In this document: positions 44,165 to 54,017 of the stretch, piece by piece
Layout of the letters: every line of letters begins with the position of its first letter
Numbering within the stretch: position 1 is the first letter of the stretch
Assembly: GCF_005885675.1 (NCBI RefSeq)
Contig: NZ_VANR01000002.1
Span: 558,001 to 622,000, forward strand
Reading direction: 5' to 3'
DNA length: 64,000 nt
DNA from: Polaribacter aestuariivivens
GTDB lineage: Bacteria; Bacteroidota; Bacteroidia; Flavobacteriales; Flavobacteriaceae
The notes under the pieces: generated by a model
What the model was told of the DNA's origin: nothing
Seen by the model: only the letters and a program-made list of their open reading frames with translations
Database searches by the model: none
Translations under genes and position numbers: made by a program

Positions 44165-46591
44165 CTATTTTAATGATATTTTTATTTTTAATTCTTTTTC
44201 GGTATTCCATTTCACAGGAATTTTTAATGTATTATTAGCTACATCAATTCTTTTTCTTTTACTGTCAACTTTTACTCTTTTTGGTTTCCAATTGATATTG
44301 TGAAGTACTAAAACAACTTCTTTTTCTGTTGATTTCCAGTTTTTACCAAATTCAGCCTCTAAATCTATTTCTAAATATTTTTTTTCGATTTCAGCTTCAA
44401 ACTCTAGTAATTCATATGCTCCATTTTCAAAAGCATTTGCTGTTAAACCATCATCATTATACATTGTTCTTTCAGATTCTTTTACACTATCATCAAACCA
44501 ATAATGTAGTTCTAAATAATTTCCATTGTAATTATCTGTAGTTTGTACAATTTTAGTTAGTGGAATAATTACACCTCCTCTAACATAAGTTGGTATTGCT
44601 TTTTGCTTAACTTTTACGGTTTTTGTTTGCCCTCCTTCAATTTTTTCTTCATCAAAATAAAAATTAAACCAGTTCGCATTTTTTGGAAAAACTACTTCTG
44701 TATTTTTAATGGAATCTTTTAGAATTGGAGTTATTAAAAAATCTTTTCCCCATAAATACGTAGAGGAAGTTGTCATTAATTTTTTATCATCTTCTTCAAA
44801 GAAAATAGGACGCATTAAGGGTGTTCCTTTTTGATTGTTTTCAAATGCCAAGTTGTAATTGTAAGGCAACATTTTGTAACGTAATTCAATGGCTTTTTTA
44901 GCATGTTTTTTTGCAAAATCGCTTCTAAAAACAGGTTCGCTTGCAACATCTTCTTGTGCATGTGGTCTAAAAATGGGTTGAAAAACTCCATACTGTAACC
45001 ATCTCACATATAAATTATCATCTAAATTTGCTCCAGCAAAACCACCTAAATCTGAATGCATATAGCCTAGACCTTGCATACCCATTTGTAACGCAATTTC
45101 TGGTTGAGATTGTAAACCTCCCCAACTTCTACTGACATCTCCAGACCAAGGAATCATTCCAAAACGTTGAGAACCAGAATAACCTGCTCTCATTAAAATA
45201 AAAGGACGCTCAGTGGGAAAATCTTTTTGATACCCTTCAAAAATTAATTTAGCCCAATCATGACCATAAATATTATGAATTTCATCTGCTTTTTTATCTT
45301 CACCAAAATTTACCCAAGAAGGTAATACTTCTGGTTCACCTAAATCGCCCCACAAACCTTTTACTCCGTAACCTAAAATTTCTTTATAGATGTTCCAAAA
45401 CCAATCTCTACCCTCTTTTTTGTAAATATCTACAATACCTGTGTTTCCAAAGTAAAAATCATATTTAGCAGAGTTACCAATAGTATCTTTGGCTAATACT
45501 TGTTTTTTATTAGCTTCTTCCCACTTTTTAGAAGTGGATAAAACAAAAGGTTCTGTAATTAAAACTGTTTTTACACCTTTATCTTTTAAGCGAGAAACCA
45601 TTTCTTTCATATCTGGAAAAGAGTCTTTATCTACTTCTAAATTACCCATAGTTCCTTGAATACCTTTTCCAAACCAATACAAATCTAGTATTACAGCATC
45701 TACAGGAATTTCTGCTGACTTAAATTTAGCAATCGTGTTTTCGGTTTCTTGTTGAGAATGATAGCCAAATCTGCTTGAAAAATTTCCTAAAGTCCATCTT
45801 GGAGGTAAAGGTTGTTTTCCAGTAAGATTTGTGTAATTTTCAATTAATTCTTCCCAAGAATTACCAATGATAATATGATACGTTTTACGACCAGAAATGG
45901 TTTCGTATGTCAAAGAATTGTCTTTTTCGCTGTCTAAATCTAAATATCCTATGGACGGATTATCAAAATGAAGTATGTACTTTTTTGAGGATATTACTAA
46001 AGGAATTGTAAAGTTCATTAGCTCTGAATGTGCTTCATAACCATAGTGAGCTCTATTATACAGTGGCAAACGATTTCCACGTCTGTTCATACCCAAAGCT
46101 CTTGCTCCTGTTCCGTATAAAATTTCATCACTAGTTAAATTGAACTCAATTTTTTCTGTTTTTTCATAAGGAAAATTCCCTTTTACAAATTCTAACGGAT
46201 TGTGTTTTGAAGTAAAAAAGCCTCTTTTTTCTGAAGTAATTAAATTATTTTGCTTGTCTGAATAACTGATTTGAAAAGGTTTGTGCGTAATATCTAAAGA
46301 AATTCCATCAGAAATAACCACTGTTCTATTATTAGAAGTATGTGCAACAAGTTTTATTTTTTCAGGACTTAAAACCACAGCATGAGACTCTTTATTAATG
46401 CTTTGATTTTTAGGAATAAATGTTGTTTCTACAATTTGATGAGTGTAATAAGTAATATGATAAACTCCATCATTCACTTTAATGGTAACCTTGTTTTCTT
46501 TTTTTATAAAATCTTCTAAAAACCTAGATTCATTTTGACCAAAAAAAGATATTGATGTAAAAATTAAAAAGCAAAGAATTTTTATTTTCAT
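44165..46591 (-). CDS. GH31 alpha-glucosidase
   Basis: An 808-residue GH31 enzyme. I chose ATG 46591 because MKIKILCFLIFTSISFFGQ is a signal peptide, while the frame to 46642 overlaps the preceding gene. After the N-terminal beta-sandwich comes the barrel (SRFGYHSQQETENTIAKF). The nucleophile Asp is in GLWGDLGEPE and the acid/base Asp is in PWSGDVSRSWGGL. FRPHAQED and a C-terminal beta domain follow. It releases glucose from non-reducing ends of maltodextrins, or transfers glucosyl units. There is no lipobox, so it is probably periplasmic. It follows the esterase by 2 bases. Confidence 0.93.
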   Translation of the reverse strand: MKIKILCFLIFTSISFFGQNESRFLEDFIKKENKVTIKVNDGVYHITYYTHQIVETTFIPKNQSINKESHAVVLSPEKIKLVAHTSNNRTVVISDGISLDITHKPFQISYSDKQNNLITSEKRGFFTSKHNPLEFVKGNFPYEKTEKIEFNLTSDEILYGTGARALGMNRRGNRLPLYNRAHYGYEAHSELMNFTIPLVISSKKYILHFDNPSIGYLDLDSEKDNSLTYETISGRKTYHIIIGNSWEELIENYTNLTGKQPLPPRWTLGNFSSRFGYHSQQETENTIAKFKSAEIPVDAVILDLYWFGKGIQGTMGNLEVDKDSFPDMKEMVSRLKDKGVKTVLITEPFVLSTSKKWEEANKKQVLAKDTIGNSAKYDFYFGNTGIVDIYKKEGRDWFWNIYKEILGYGVKGLWGDLGEPEVLPSWVNFGEDKKADEIHNIYGHDWAKLIFEGYQKDFPTERPFILMRAGYSGSQRFGMIPWSGDVSRSWGGLQSQPEIALQMGMQGLGYMHSDLGGFAGANLDDNLYVRWLQYGVFQPIFRPHAQEDVASEPVFRSDFAKKHAKKAIELRYKMLPYNYNLAFENNQKGTPLMRPIFFEEDDKKLMTTSSTYLWGKDFLITPILKDSIKNTEVVFPKNANWFNFYFDEEKIEGGQTKTVKVKQKAIPTYVRGGVIIPLTKIVQTTDNYNGNYLELHYWFDDSVKESERTMYNDDGLTANAFENGAYELLEFEAEIEKKYLEIDLEAEFGKNWKSTEKEVVLVLHNINWKPKRVKVDSKRKRIDVANNTLKIPVKWNTEKELKIKISLK

Positions 46592-46593
46592 TA

Positions 46594-47550
46594 TTATTTT
46601 TTCAATAAAAAGGTTAATGGAATGTGTACTCTTTTTTGCCATGACAATTCAGAGTGATTGGTTCCTTCAAAAAATAAGTTTTTAAAATTGGTATCTGAAT
46701 ATCCTCCTTTTTTAAAAATGGTATCTACCTTGGGAGCATATTTTGGATAAAATTGATCTAATGTTTGGTTGCCATAATCAAAATACATTTTATGAGAACC
46801 TGCATCTGGTAAATTGTTTTCTAAATAGCTAAAGATAGCTTCTGGTAAAGGGTTGTTTTCTTTAGGAACAGCACCAACCCAATGTGTTGAAACACAAGCA
46901 GCACCTGCAAAAACCTCTGGATATTCTGCTACTGCATACATAGACATTAAACCACCCATTGAAGATCCCATAACAAAAGTATTTTCTTTATTGATGTATA
47001 CAGAATAGGTAGCATCTATGTAAGGTTTTAATTCTTGAACTAAGAATTTTAAATATTCATCACCTTTTAAATTGGTACTAAAATTGTTTTTTGCTGCTTC
47101 CGAGTACAAAGCTTCTTTGTCTTCTTTTTTTAGAAAATCCATAGCTTTTTCTGGATACAAATCTTGCCAACGAATTTTAGGAATGTTATGAATACCCACC
47201 ACAATAAAATCTCTAGTTATTCCTTCTTTCATTAATTTGGTAGCTACCTCATCAATCATCCATTCTTGTTTGTTCCAAGTGGTTGTAGCATCAAATAAGT
47301 TTTGTCCATCATGCATATATAAAACTGCATACTTTTTTTTTGATGAATAATTTTCTGGTAACCAAACATCTACAGGTCTTGGTGATATGTTTTCTGAAGG
47401 AAAATCTTTTACACGAATTAATTTTCCACCTGCTAAAACTGCTTTTTCTAAAACTGTTGCAGAAATATTAGCATATTTTTTTGTTGCTGTATCTTGAGCT
47501 TTGCAAGAAAATATAAAAAGCAAACAGCAAAGAGTAATTAGATTTTTCAT
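46594..47550 (-). CDS. Alpha/beta-hydrolase, esterase-D/CE1-like lipoprotein
   Basis: A 318-residue exported serine hydrolase (signal MKNLITLCCLLFIFSC). The fold is the esterase family seen in feruloyl and acetyl esterases: RPVDVWLPENY, VLYMHDGQNLFD, FIVVGIHN, nucleophile Ser in VMGSSMGG, and a late His in FEGTNHSELSW. It is placed between GH13 and GH31 in the alpha-glucan operon. Its natural substrate is unclear, because starch is not normally esterified. It might remove acyl groups from modified glucans, or act as a trehalose-type or maltosyl esterase. Confidence 0.8.
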   Translation of the reverse strand: MKNLITLCCLLFIFSCKAQDTATKKYANISATVLEKAVLAGGKLIRVKDFPSENISPRPVDVWLPENYSSKKKYAVLYMHDGQNLFDATTTWNKQEWMIDEVATKLMKEGITRDFIVVGIHNIPKIRWQDLYPEKAMDFLKKEDKEALYSEAAKNNFSTNLKGDEYLKFLVQELKPYIDATYSVYINKENTFVMGSSMGGLMSMYAVAEYPEVFAGAACVSTHWVGAVPKENNPLPEAIFSYLENNLPDAGSHKMYFDYGNQTLDQFYPKYAPKVDTIFKKGGYSDTNFKNLFFEGTNHSELSWQKRVHIPLTFLLKK

Positions 47551-47606
47551 AAGTAAGATTTCTCAATATAATTTTAATACCTTTTTGACTGTGCCTAAGG
47601 CGATAG

Positions 47607-49559
47607 TTAATTCAATTTTGTGGTTAAAATGATGCTTCCTTTTTGTTTTAAGTCAATATCATCTCCCCAAATAAATTGTTCGTCAGTAATTATATTTTTT
47701 AATGTTTTACCTTCTAAACCAATTTCTGCATAGCGTTTTAAATCAATGGTAATTGGTTTTTCATTTTTATTGATAATGCTTACAACAACTTCATCATTTA
47801 AAATTCTAAACATGAAATAAGTTCCCATAAAAGGTGCAAAATGCACAGTTTTTCCTTCATGAACTGCTTTTGAATCCTTTCTATAATTTAAAAATTTCTT
47901 TAAGAAAGATTGCATTTCTTTTTGCTGAGAGGTTAAACCTTCACCTGTAAATGCATTTATTTCATCATTGTTAAAACCTCCAGGGAAATCTGTACGAATT
48001 AAACCATGATCTCCAGGTTTTTTAAAATCGTCCATTAAAATTTCTGTTCCGTAATAAATTTGCGGAGTTCTTGGCATCATTAAATATGTAGTAAGTGCCA
48101 TTTGTGTTTTTGCAAAATCGCCATTTAATTGAGTATAAATTCTACTCATATCATGATTGTCTGGAAAAACCATAATATCTTTTGGTGATGCATAATGAAA
48201 ATCATTTGCCAAACCTTCATAAATTTTTACCAAACCTTTGTCCCAGGATTCTTCTTCATTTAACGCTTCTACTACTTTTCTTTGCATTGCAAAATCCATT
48301 GAAGATGTTAAATTAGATTCGTAACCATCTCTATTATTTGCACCTTTTTGCCAATAACCTATTAATAAAGGATTGTAACTCCATTCTTCGCCAACAATAG
48401 AAAAATTAGGATATTCATTCATAATTGCTCCTGCCCAATCACTCATAAATTGTTTGTCTGGATAAGGATAAGTGTCTTGTCTAATTCCACCTAAACCAAT
48501 AGTTTCTATCCACCAAATACTATTTTGAATGATGTATTTTGCCATAAATGGATTTTTTTGATTCAAATCTGGCATCGTTGAAACAAACCAACCATCCGCA
48601 TTTTGCTTTTTATCAATTTTTGAAGCATACAAATCTTGATTGGTAGTTCTTCTATGATTTGAGGTAATTAAATTGCCATTATTTTCGAAATTTTCTTGAT
48701 AATTTACCCAATCTTTAAAAGGCAAATCTTTCATCCACCAATGTTCGCTACCACAATGATTGGCAACTTGGTCCATAATTAATTTAATACCTTTTTCTCT
48801 GGCTTTATCTGCCAATTCTCTATAATCTGCAAGAGTTCCAAATCTTGGATCTATCTCATATAAATCTGTAATTGCATAACCATGATAAGACTGTTTTGGC
48901 ATGTCATTTGTTAACAACGGAGATGACCAAATTGCAGTAAAACCCATTGTATTAATATAATCTAAATGATTGGTAATTCCCTTGATATCTCCTCCATGAC
49001 GTGCATAATCATCATTTCTGTTGATACTATTTTCTTTTAAAAATTGAACAGATTCTCCAGTTTCATTAATTTTTGAAGTTTTAGAACCAATATCGTTTGA
49101 CGAATCTCCATTTGCAAAACGATCTGGCGTAATTAAATACAAAACATCTGAACTATTAAAACCCACATATTCTTCAGCAGATTTTTCTCTTGGTTTTAGT
49201 TCGTAAGTATGTGTTTTTTTTGTTCCGTTTTTATCAGTAAATACAATATCAAATTTGCCAGGTTTTGTAGATGAATCAATATTTAAATCGATAAATAAAT
49301 AATTTTCACTTTTTGCAGTATGCACTTTTTCAATGGAAACTCCTTCATAAGAAATTGAGGGTGTAAAATTACCAATACTAGGTTCTTTTACTAATAATTG
49401 AAGTGAAGTGTCTTTAAAACCAATAAACCAATTTAGTGGCTCAACTCTTTCTAAAGTTGTGTTTGAAATAGAAACTTTAGAGATGTTTTCTTTGGTTTTT
49501 TCATTTTTACAAGAAATTAAACCGATTAATAAAAAAAAGAAGATTACGTTTCTCATCAA
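47607..49559 (-). CDS. GH13 cyclomaltodextrinase/neopullulanase-like lipoprotein
   Basis: A 650-residue GH13 enzyme. The signal (MMRNVIFFFLLIGLISC) is followed by an N-terminal beta domain (about 25-125) of the cyclomaltodextrinase N type. The barrel begins SSDVLYLITPDRFANGDSSND. Conserved regions are LIMDQVANHCG (I), GIRQDTYPYPD (II, nucleophile Asp), SIVGEEWSYN (III, acid/base Glu) and VFPDNHDMSR (IV). A C-terminal domain ends SIILTTKLN. It resembles the SusA-type enzymes of Bacteroidetes that cleave maltodextrins or pullulan in the periplasm. An intercistronic hairpin lies between it and the GH65 gene. Confidence 0.9.
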   Translation of the reverse strand: MMRNVIFFFLLIGLISCKNEKTKENISKVSISNTTLERVEPLNWFIGFKDTSLQLLVKEPSIGNFTPSISYEGVSIEKVHTAKSENYLFIDLNIDSSTKPGKFDIVFTDKNGTKKTHTYELKPREKSAEEYVGFNSSDVLYLITPDRFANGDSSNDIGSKTSKINETGESVQFLKENSINRNDDYARHGGDIKGITNHLDYINTMGFTAIWSSPLLTNDMPKQSYHGYAITDLYEIDPRFGTLADYRELADKAREKGIKLIMDQVANHCGSEHWWMKDLPFKDWVNYQENFENNGNLITSNHRRTTNQDLYASKIDKKQNADGWFVSTMPDLNQKNPFMAKYIIQNSIWWIETIGLGGIRQDTYPYPDKQFMSDWAGAIMNEYPNFSIVGEEWSYNPLLIGYWQKGANNRDGYESNLTSSMDFAMQRKVVEALNEEESWDKGLVKIYEGLANDFHYASPKDIMVFPDNHDMSRIYTQLNGDFAKTQMALTTYLMMPRTPQIYYGTEILMDDFKKPGDHGLIRTDFPGGFNNDEINAFTGEGLTSQQKEMQSFLKKFLNYRKDSKAVHEGKTVHFAPFMGTYFMFRILNDEVVVSIINKNEKPITIDLKRYAEIGLEGKTLKNIITDEQFIWGDDIDLKQKGSIILTTKLN

Positions 49560-49569
49560 TTGTGTATTT

Positions 49570-49601
49570 AGACCTTTCAGTTTTGAAAAACTGAAAGGTC
49601 T
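49570..49601 (-). promoter_or_regulatory. Intercistronic hairpin between GH65 and GH13
   Basis: AGACCTTTCAGTTT pairs perfectly over 14 bp with AAACTGAAAGGTCT around a 4-base loop. On the operon (minus) strand it is followed by AAATACAC, not a T run, so it looks like a processing or stability hairpin rather than a terminator. Confidence 0.65.
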
Positions 49602-49616
49602 TTATTTAAATTCTGA

Positions 49617-51923
49617 TTAAACAGTTACTAAATTATTAGGAGAAACTGTAATTAATTTCCCGTTAACTAAAATGTTTATTTCTTCGTTTCCATCAATTTC
49701 AAAAACAGATCCGTTTTGAGAAACATTTACCGTAATAATTTGGTTTCTGAAGTTTACCTTAAATGAATATGTTTCCCATCCTTTTGGTATTTTTGGAGCA
49801 AAAGAAAGTGTGTTATTTAATACTCTCATTCCACCAAAACCTTCAACAATACTCATCCAAGTTCCTGCCATAGAAGTGATATGTAAACCTTCTTCTACCT
49901 CGTGATTGTAATCGTCTAAATCTAAACGAGAGGTTCTTAAATAGAATGTATACGCTTGCTCCATTCTATCTAACTTTGCAGCTTGAATACTATGTACACA
50001 AGGTGAAAGTGAGCTTTCATGAACTGTAAATGGCTCATAAAAATCGAAATGACGTTCTAATTCTTCCGTAGAAAAATCATTTTCAAAAAAGTAAAAACCT
50101 TGTAAAACATCTGCTTGTTTTATGTATGGTGAACGTAAAATCCTGTCCCAACTCCATTTTTGATTAATTGGTCTTTGGCTTTTATCTAAATCTGCAACTG
50201 TTATTAATTCTTTGTCTAAAAAACCATCTTGCTGTAAGAAAACATTATGCTCTTCCGAGTGTGGAAAGTACATATTGTCTGCCACTTTTTTCCATCCCAT
50301 CAATTCGTCATCAGTAAAGGCAACTTTTTCTTTAATTCTGATATAGTCTGAAATATGGTCTGTTTTTACAACTTCAATATTTTCTAAAGCATACTCAATA
50401 CACCATTTTGCAATGTAATTTGTATACCAGTTATTGTTTACGTTATTTTCGTACTCGTTAGGTCCTGTTACACCTAACATTACGTATTTATTTTTATCTG
50501 TAGAAAAGTTTACTCTCTGATGCCAAAAACGAGCAATTCCTATTAAAACTTCCAATCCTTTTTCTGGAATGTAAGAATAGTCGTTTGTAAAACGATGATA
50601 ATTAAAAATTGCAAATGCAATGGCACCATTTCTATGAATTTCTTCAAAAGTAATTTCCCATTCATTATGACACTCCTCACCATTCATAGTTACCATTGGG
50701 TACAAAGCTGCTCCGTTTTTAAAACCAAGTTTTGCTGCGTTTTCAATTGCTTTTTCTAGATGATTATACCTGTATTCTAATAATTTTCTTGCTACAGATT
50801 GATCTTTAGTTGCCATATAAAATGGAATACAATAGGCTTCAGTATCCCAATAGGTACTTCCTCCATATTTTTCTCCTGTAAATCCTTTTGGTCCAATATT
50901 TAAAGTTGCATCTGTACCTAAATACGTTTGATTTAATTGAAAAATATTAAAACGGATACCTTGTTGTGCTTTTACATCACCTTTTATAGTAATATCTGAC
51001 ATGTTCCAGATTTGTGCCCAAGACTGCTTTTGCATTTCAAGCAAAGCATTGAAGCCAAAACTTACAGCTTTGTCTAATATATCTTTAGCAACTGAAACCA
51101 GTTCATTTTTATTATGATTTCTATCTACAACATACCCACCAAATTTGTGAATGCTATAGGTTTGATTTTTTTTAATATTTTGAGTGTATGAACAACTCGC
51201 TGTTTTATCTGTTTTAGAGTTATTACAATCTGTTAAAACCTCATCATCATTAACAAATAAACGAGATTGCATGAAAGTACACGTGTAAAAATGTGTTTTC
51301 ATTGTACGAGCTTCTATAAATGATTGCTGGTTGTTTTGATGTACCTCTAAAACATCCCAGAATTGGTCATCCCAATTGGTATCTTCATTGGTTATACCTG
51401 CATCTATGTATGGAGAATAAGTTATTGTGGCATTTGCATTTAAAGGTGTAACATTGTAATTAATAGCACCAACCTCATCTAACTCTAGACTTAAAAAACG
51501 TTTTGTATCAACCTTGATTTTAATTCCGTTTTGTAATTCGGCTTCAAAACTACGAGACAACCAACCTTCTTTCATATTGAGCTCTCTTTTAAATTTTGAA
51601 ACAGATTTACATTGATTTAAATCTAAATTTTCATCATTAATTGTAACATTAATTCCAATCCAATTTGGTGCATTTAGTACTTTTGCAAAATATTCTGGAT
51701 AACCATTTTTCCACCAACCAACACGTGTTTTATCCGGGTAATAAACACCTCCTATGTAGCTTCCTTGAAAAGTTTCACCTGAGTAATTTTCTTCAAAATT
51801 AGCACGCTGTCCCATAGCACCATTACCAATACTAAAAAGACTTTCTGACGATTTTACCATTTTTGGGTTAAAACCTTCTTCGATGATTGACCAATCATTG
51901 GGTATGATATAATCTTGATTCAT
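49617..51923 (-). CDS. GH65 maltose phosphorylase
   Basis: A 768-residue cytoplasmic enzyme with no signal peptide. GH65 landmarks are the N-terminal beta-sandwich (ESLFSIGNGAMGQRANFEENYSG) and the (alpha/alpha)6 barrel with GEKYGGSTYWDTEAYCIPFY, NGEECHNEWEITFEEIHRNG (the general-acid Glu region) and VTGPNEYENNVNNNWYTN. A C-terminal beta domain follows. It should phosphorolyse maltose to glucose and beta-glucose-1-phosphate. The adjacent pgmB gene, which uses exactly that product, supports maltose phosphorylase. Kojibiose or trehalose specificity within GH65 cannot be fully excluded. Confidence 0.93.
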   Translation of the reverse strand: MNQDYIIPNDWSIIEEGFNPKMVKSSESLFSIGNGAMGQRANFEENYSGETFQGSYIGGVYYPDKTRVGWWKNGYPEYFAKVLNAPNWIGINVTINDENLDLNQCKSVSKFKRELNMKEGWLSRSFEAELQNGIKIKVDTKRFLSLELDEVGAINYNVTPLNANATITYSPYIDAGITNEDTNWDDQFWDVLEVHQNNQQSFIEARTMKTHFYTCTFMQSRLFVNDDEVLTDCNNSKTDKTASCSYTQNIKKNQTYSIHKFGGYVVDRNHNKNELVSVAKDILDKAVSFGFNALLEMQKQSWAQIWNMSDITIKGDVKAQQGIRFNIFQLNQTYLGTDATLNIGPKGFTGEKYGGSTYWDTEAYCIPFYMATKDQSVARKLLEYRYNHLEKAIENAAKLGFKNGAALYPMVTMNGEECHNEWEITFEEIHRNGAIAFAIFNYHRFTNDYSYIPEKGLEVLIGIARFWHQRVNFSTDKNKYVMLGVTGPNEYENNVNNNWYTNYIAKWCIEYALENIEVVKTDHISDYIRIKEKVAFTDDELMGWKKVADNMYFPHSEEHNVFLQQDGFLDKELITVADLDKSQRPINQKWSWDRILRSPYIKQADVLQGFYFFENDFSTEELERHFDFYEPFTVHESSLSPCVHSIQAAKLDRMEQAYTFYLRTSRLDLDDYNHEVEEGLHITSMAGTWMSIVEGFGGMRVLNNTLSFAPKIPKGWETYSFKVNFRNQIITVNVSQNGSVFEIDGNEEINILVNGKLITVSPNNLVTV

Positions 51924-51981
51924 TTTATATATTTTATTTTAAGAAAAGATATAAAGAGTTTTATATTTATTTTCTTGTTTT

Positions 51982-52638
51982 TTAATTTTTATTGATTAAA
52001 TCTTGTATAAAACTGGTTTCAATTTCTGTGAAATCGTTGAAGTTATATGCTGCTTCCGATAAAACTTTATCGTCTCCAATTCCTATACTAATCATTTTTG
52101 CACTGTTTGCAGCTTGCACACCCGCAACAGCATCTTCAAAAACCACACAATCTTGTGAATTTACACCTAATTGCTCTGCAGCTAAAAGAAATACTTCTGG
52201 GTCTGGTTTTGCTTTTGTAACATTGTTTCCATCTACAATTGCATCAAAATAAGATAATAATCCTACTTTTTCTAAAATTGGTTGTGCATTTTTACTCGCA
52301 GAACCTAATGCGATTGGATGTTTTCTTTCTTTTAAATAATCTAATATTTTTGGAACGTCTGGTAGTATTTCAGAAGCGTCCATATTTTCTATATACTTTA
52401 AATAATCGACATTTTTCTCAATCATCCAAGTATCAAATTGTTCTTGTGTTGCTTCAACTTTACCAATTTCTAACAGAATTTCTAAACAACGTTTTCTACT
52501 AACGCCTTTAAATAATTCATTTTGTTCTTTGGTAAATTCGAAACCTAATTCGTTGGCTAAATTTTTCCAAGCTAAATAATGGTATTTGGCAGTGTCTACA
52601 ATAACACCATCCAAATCGAATATAAATCCTTTTTTCAT
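51982..52638 (-). CDS. pgmB: Beta-phosphoglucomutase
   Basis: A 218-residue HAD-superfamily phosphomutase that turns beta-glucose-1-phosphate into glucose-6-phosphate. HAD motif I is FDLDGVIVDTAKYHYLAW, with the nucleophile Asp and the acid/base Asp two residues later. Motif II is LGSASKN, the Lys is in VTKAKPDPE, and motif III is VFEDAVAGVQAA. The small cap domain follows motif I. It lies between the MFS transporter (8 bases) and the GH65 gene (58 bases), forming the cytoplasmic maltose module. Confidence 0.94.
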   Translation of the reverse strand: MKKGFIFDLDGVIVDTAKYHYLAWKNLANELGFEFTKEQNELFKGVSRKRCLEILLEIGKVEATQEQFDTWMIEKNVDYLKYIENMDASEILPDVPKILDYLKERKHPIALGSASKNAQPILEKVGLLSYFDAIVDGNNVTKAKPDPEVFLLAAEQLGVNSQDCVVFEDAVAGVQAANSAKMISIGIGDDKVLSEAAYNFNDFTEIETSFIQDLINKN

Positions 52639-52646
52639 TTTAAATA

Positions 52647-54017
52647 TTAAATTTCTTCTTGATAACGAATTGCATTTTTATCAGTAATTAAAAAGTTACA
52701 TAACCCTGCAATTATCAAACTAATTCCTGCAATTGTCATTGCGTTTATGGCTTCTTCTCCTAATAAACCAGAAACAAAGTTAACACCACCTAAAGCAGCA
52801 ATAATTTGTGGAATAACAATAAACATATTGAAAATCCCCATAATAACACCCATTTTCTTTGGATCAACAGCACTTGATAACATGGCATATGGCATTGACA
52901 AAATACTTCCCCAAGCAAAGCCAATTAATACAAAACAATACTTTAAGCTTTCTGGTGAGGCATAATTCATTAATAAAAAACCTGAACCTCCTAATAATAA
53001 GGAAACCATGTGTACATATTTTCTGTTGATATTTCTTTTGGAAGTATATAAAGTTAATAATAGCGCAAAAGCCATAGAAGACAAACCGTAAACTCCCATT
53101 GCAGAACCAACACTGTTTGAAGATTCTTGAAATTTAGTGTTTGCAATGTCATAAGCTCCTTTTTCACTTAAATCAGACATGTTATAGTCTGTTTCTATTG
53201 GTGCTGGTGAACGATAAACATGTTCTGTTAAAGCAGGATTTGCCAAACTCCACATTGTAAAAAATGCAAACCAAGAGAAGAATTGAATAATTCCTAACTT
53301 TTTCATGGTACTTGGCATATTGCCGATATTATTTAAAATATCTGGAATAAAATTATTCTTTTTGGCTTTTTCTCGCTCAAACTCTTCCATATCTTCTGGC
53401 GGATATTCATCTGTTGTAAAAACAGTGAATAAAATACTCGCTAAAAACACAAAAGCTCCAATAGCAAAAGCAACTTTAACTGACATTGGTACAACTCCAG
53501 ATTCAGCAGAATTACTGACTCCAAATTGAGATACCATCCAAGGTAAATTACTAGCTACCCATGTTCCTATTCCAATGATTAATGTTTGTACTACAAATCC
53601 GTAAGAACGTTGTGATTGTGGTAATTTATCTGCTACTAAGGCTCTAAATGGCTCCATTGAAATATTAATGGAAGCATCTAAAATCCATAAAAATCCAGCA
53701 GCAACCCATAAAGCTGGTGAATTAGGAACTAAGAACAAGGCTATAGAACTTAAAATTGCTCCAATTAAAAAATAAGGTCTTCTTCTACCCCACTTAACAC
53801 TCCAGGTTCTATCACTCATATAACCAATTATTGGTTGTACTAATAAACCTGTTAATGGTGCAGCAATCCACAGTAGAGGAATATCTTCCTTTCCTGCTCC
53901 TAAAGTTTGAAAAATTCTTGACATAAATCCACCTTGAAGGGCGAATCCGAATTGTATTCCTAGAAATCCAAAACTCATGTTCCAGATTTGCCAGAAGCTT
54001 AATTTACGCTTTTCCAT
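52647..54017 (-). CDS. MFS sugar transporter (maltose/maltodextrin, SLC45-like)
   Basis: A 456-residue inner-membrane permease with about 12 membrane segments. Typical marks are GFALQGGFMSRIFQTLGA in segment 1 and the loop GYMSDRTWSVKWGRRRPYF after segment 2. This resembles the GPH/SLC45-like maltose and sucrose transporters common in Bacteroidetes starch loci. It should bring maltose into the cytoplasm for GH65. It is the first gene of the minus-strand operon, with repeated TTGATAA motifs and a TATATTTG element in the 145-base leader region. Confidence 0.88.
   Translation of the reverse strand: MEKRKLSFWQIWNMSFGFLGIQFGFALQGGFMSRIFQTLGAGKEDIPLLWIAAPLTGLLVQPIIGYMSDRTWSVKWGRRRPYFLIGAILSSIALFLVPNSPALWVAAGFLWILDASINISMEPFRALVADKLPQSQRSYGFVVQTLIIGIGTWVASNLPWMVSQFGVSNSAESGVVPMSVKVAFAIGAFVFLASILFTVFTTDEYPPEDMEEFEREKAKKNNFIPDILNNIGNMPSTMKKLGIIQFFSWFAFFTMWSLANPALTEHVYRSPAPIETDYNMSDLSEKGAYDIANTKFQESSNSVGSAMGVYGLSSMAFALLLTLYTSKRNINRKYVHMVSLLLGGSGFLLMNYASPESLKYCFVLIGFAWGSILSMPYAMLSSAVDPKKMGVIMGIFNMFIVIPQIIAALGGVNFVSGLLGEEAINAMTIAGISLIIAGLCNFLITDKNAIRYQEEI

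Noticed and set aside
49617..51923. Trehalose or kojibiose phosphorylase for the GH65 gene
   Set aside because: The neighbouring pgmB, MFS transporter and alpha-glucan hydrolases point to maltose, although GH65 specificity cannot be proved from sequence alone.
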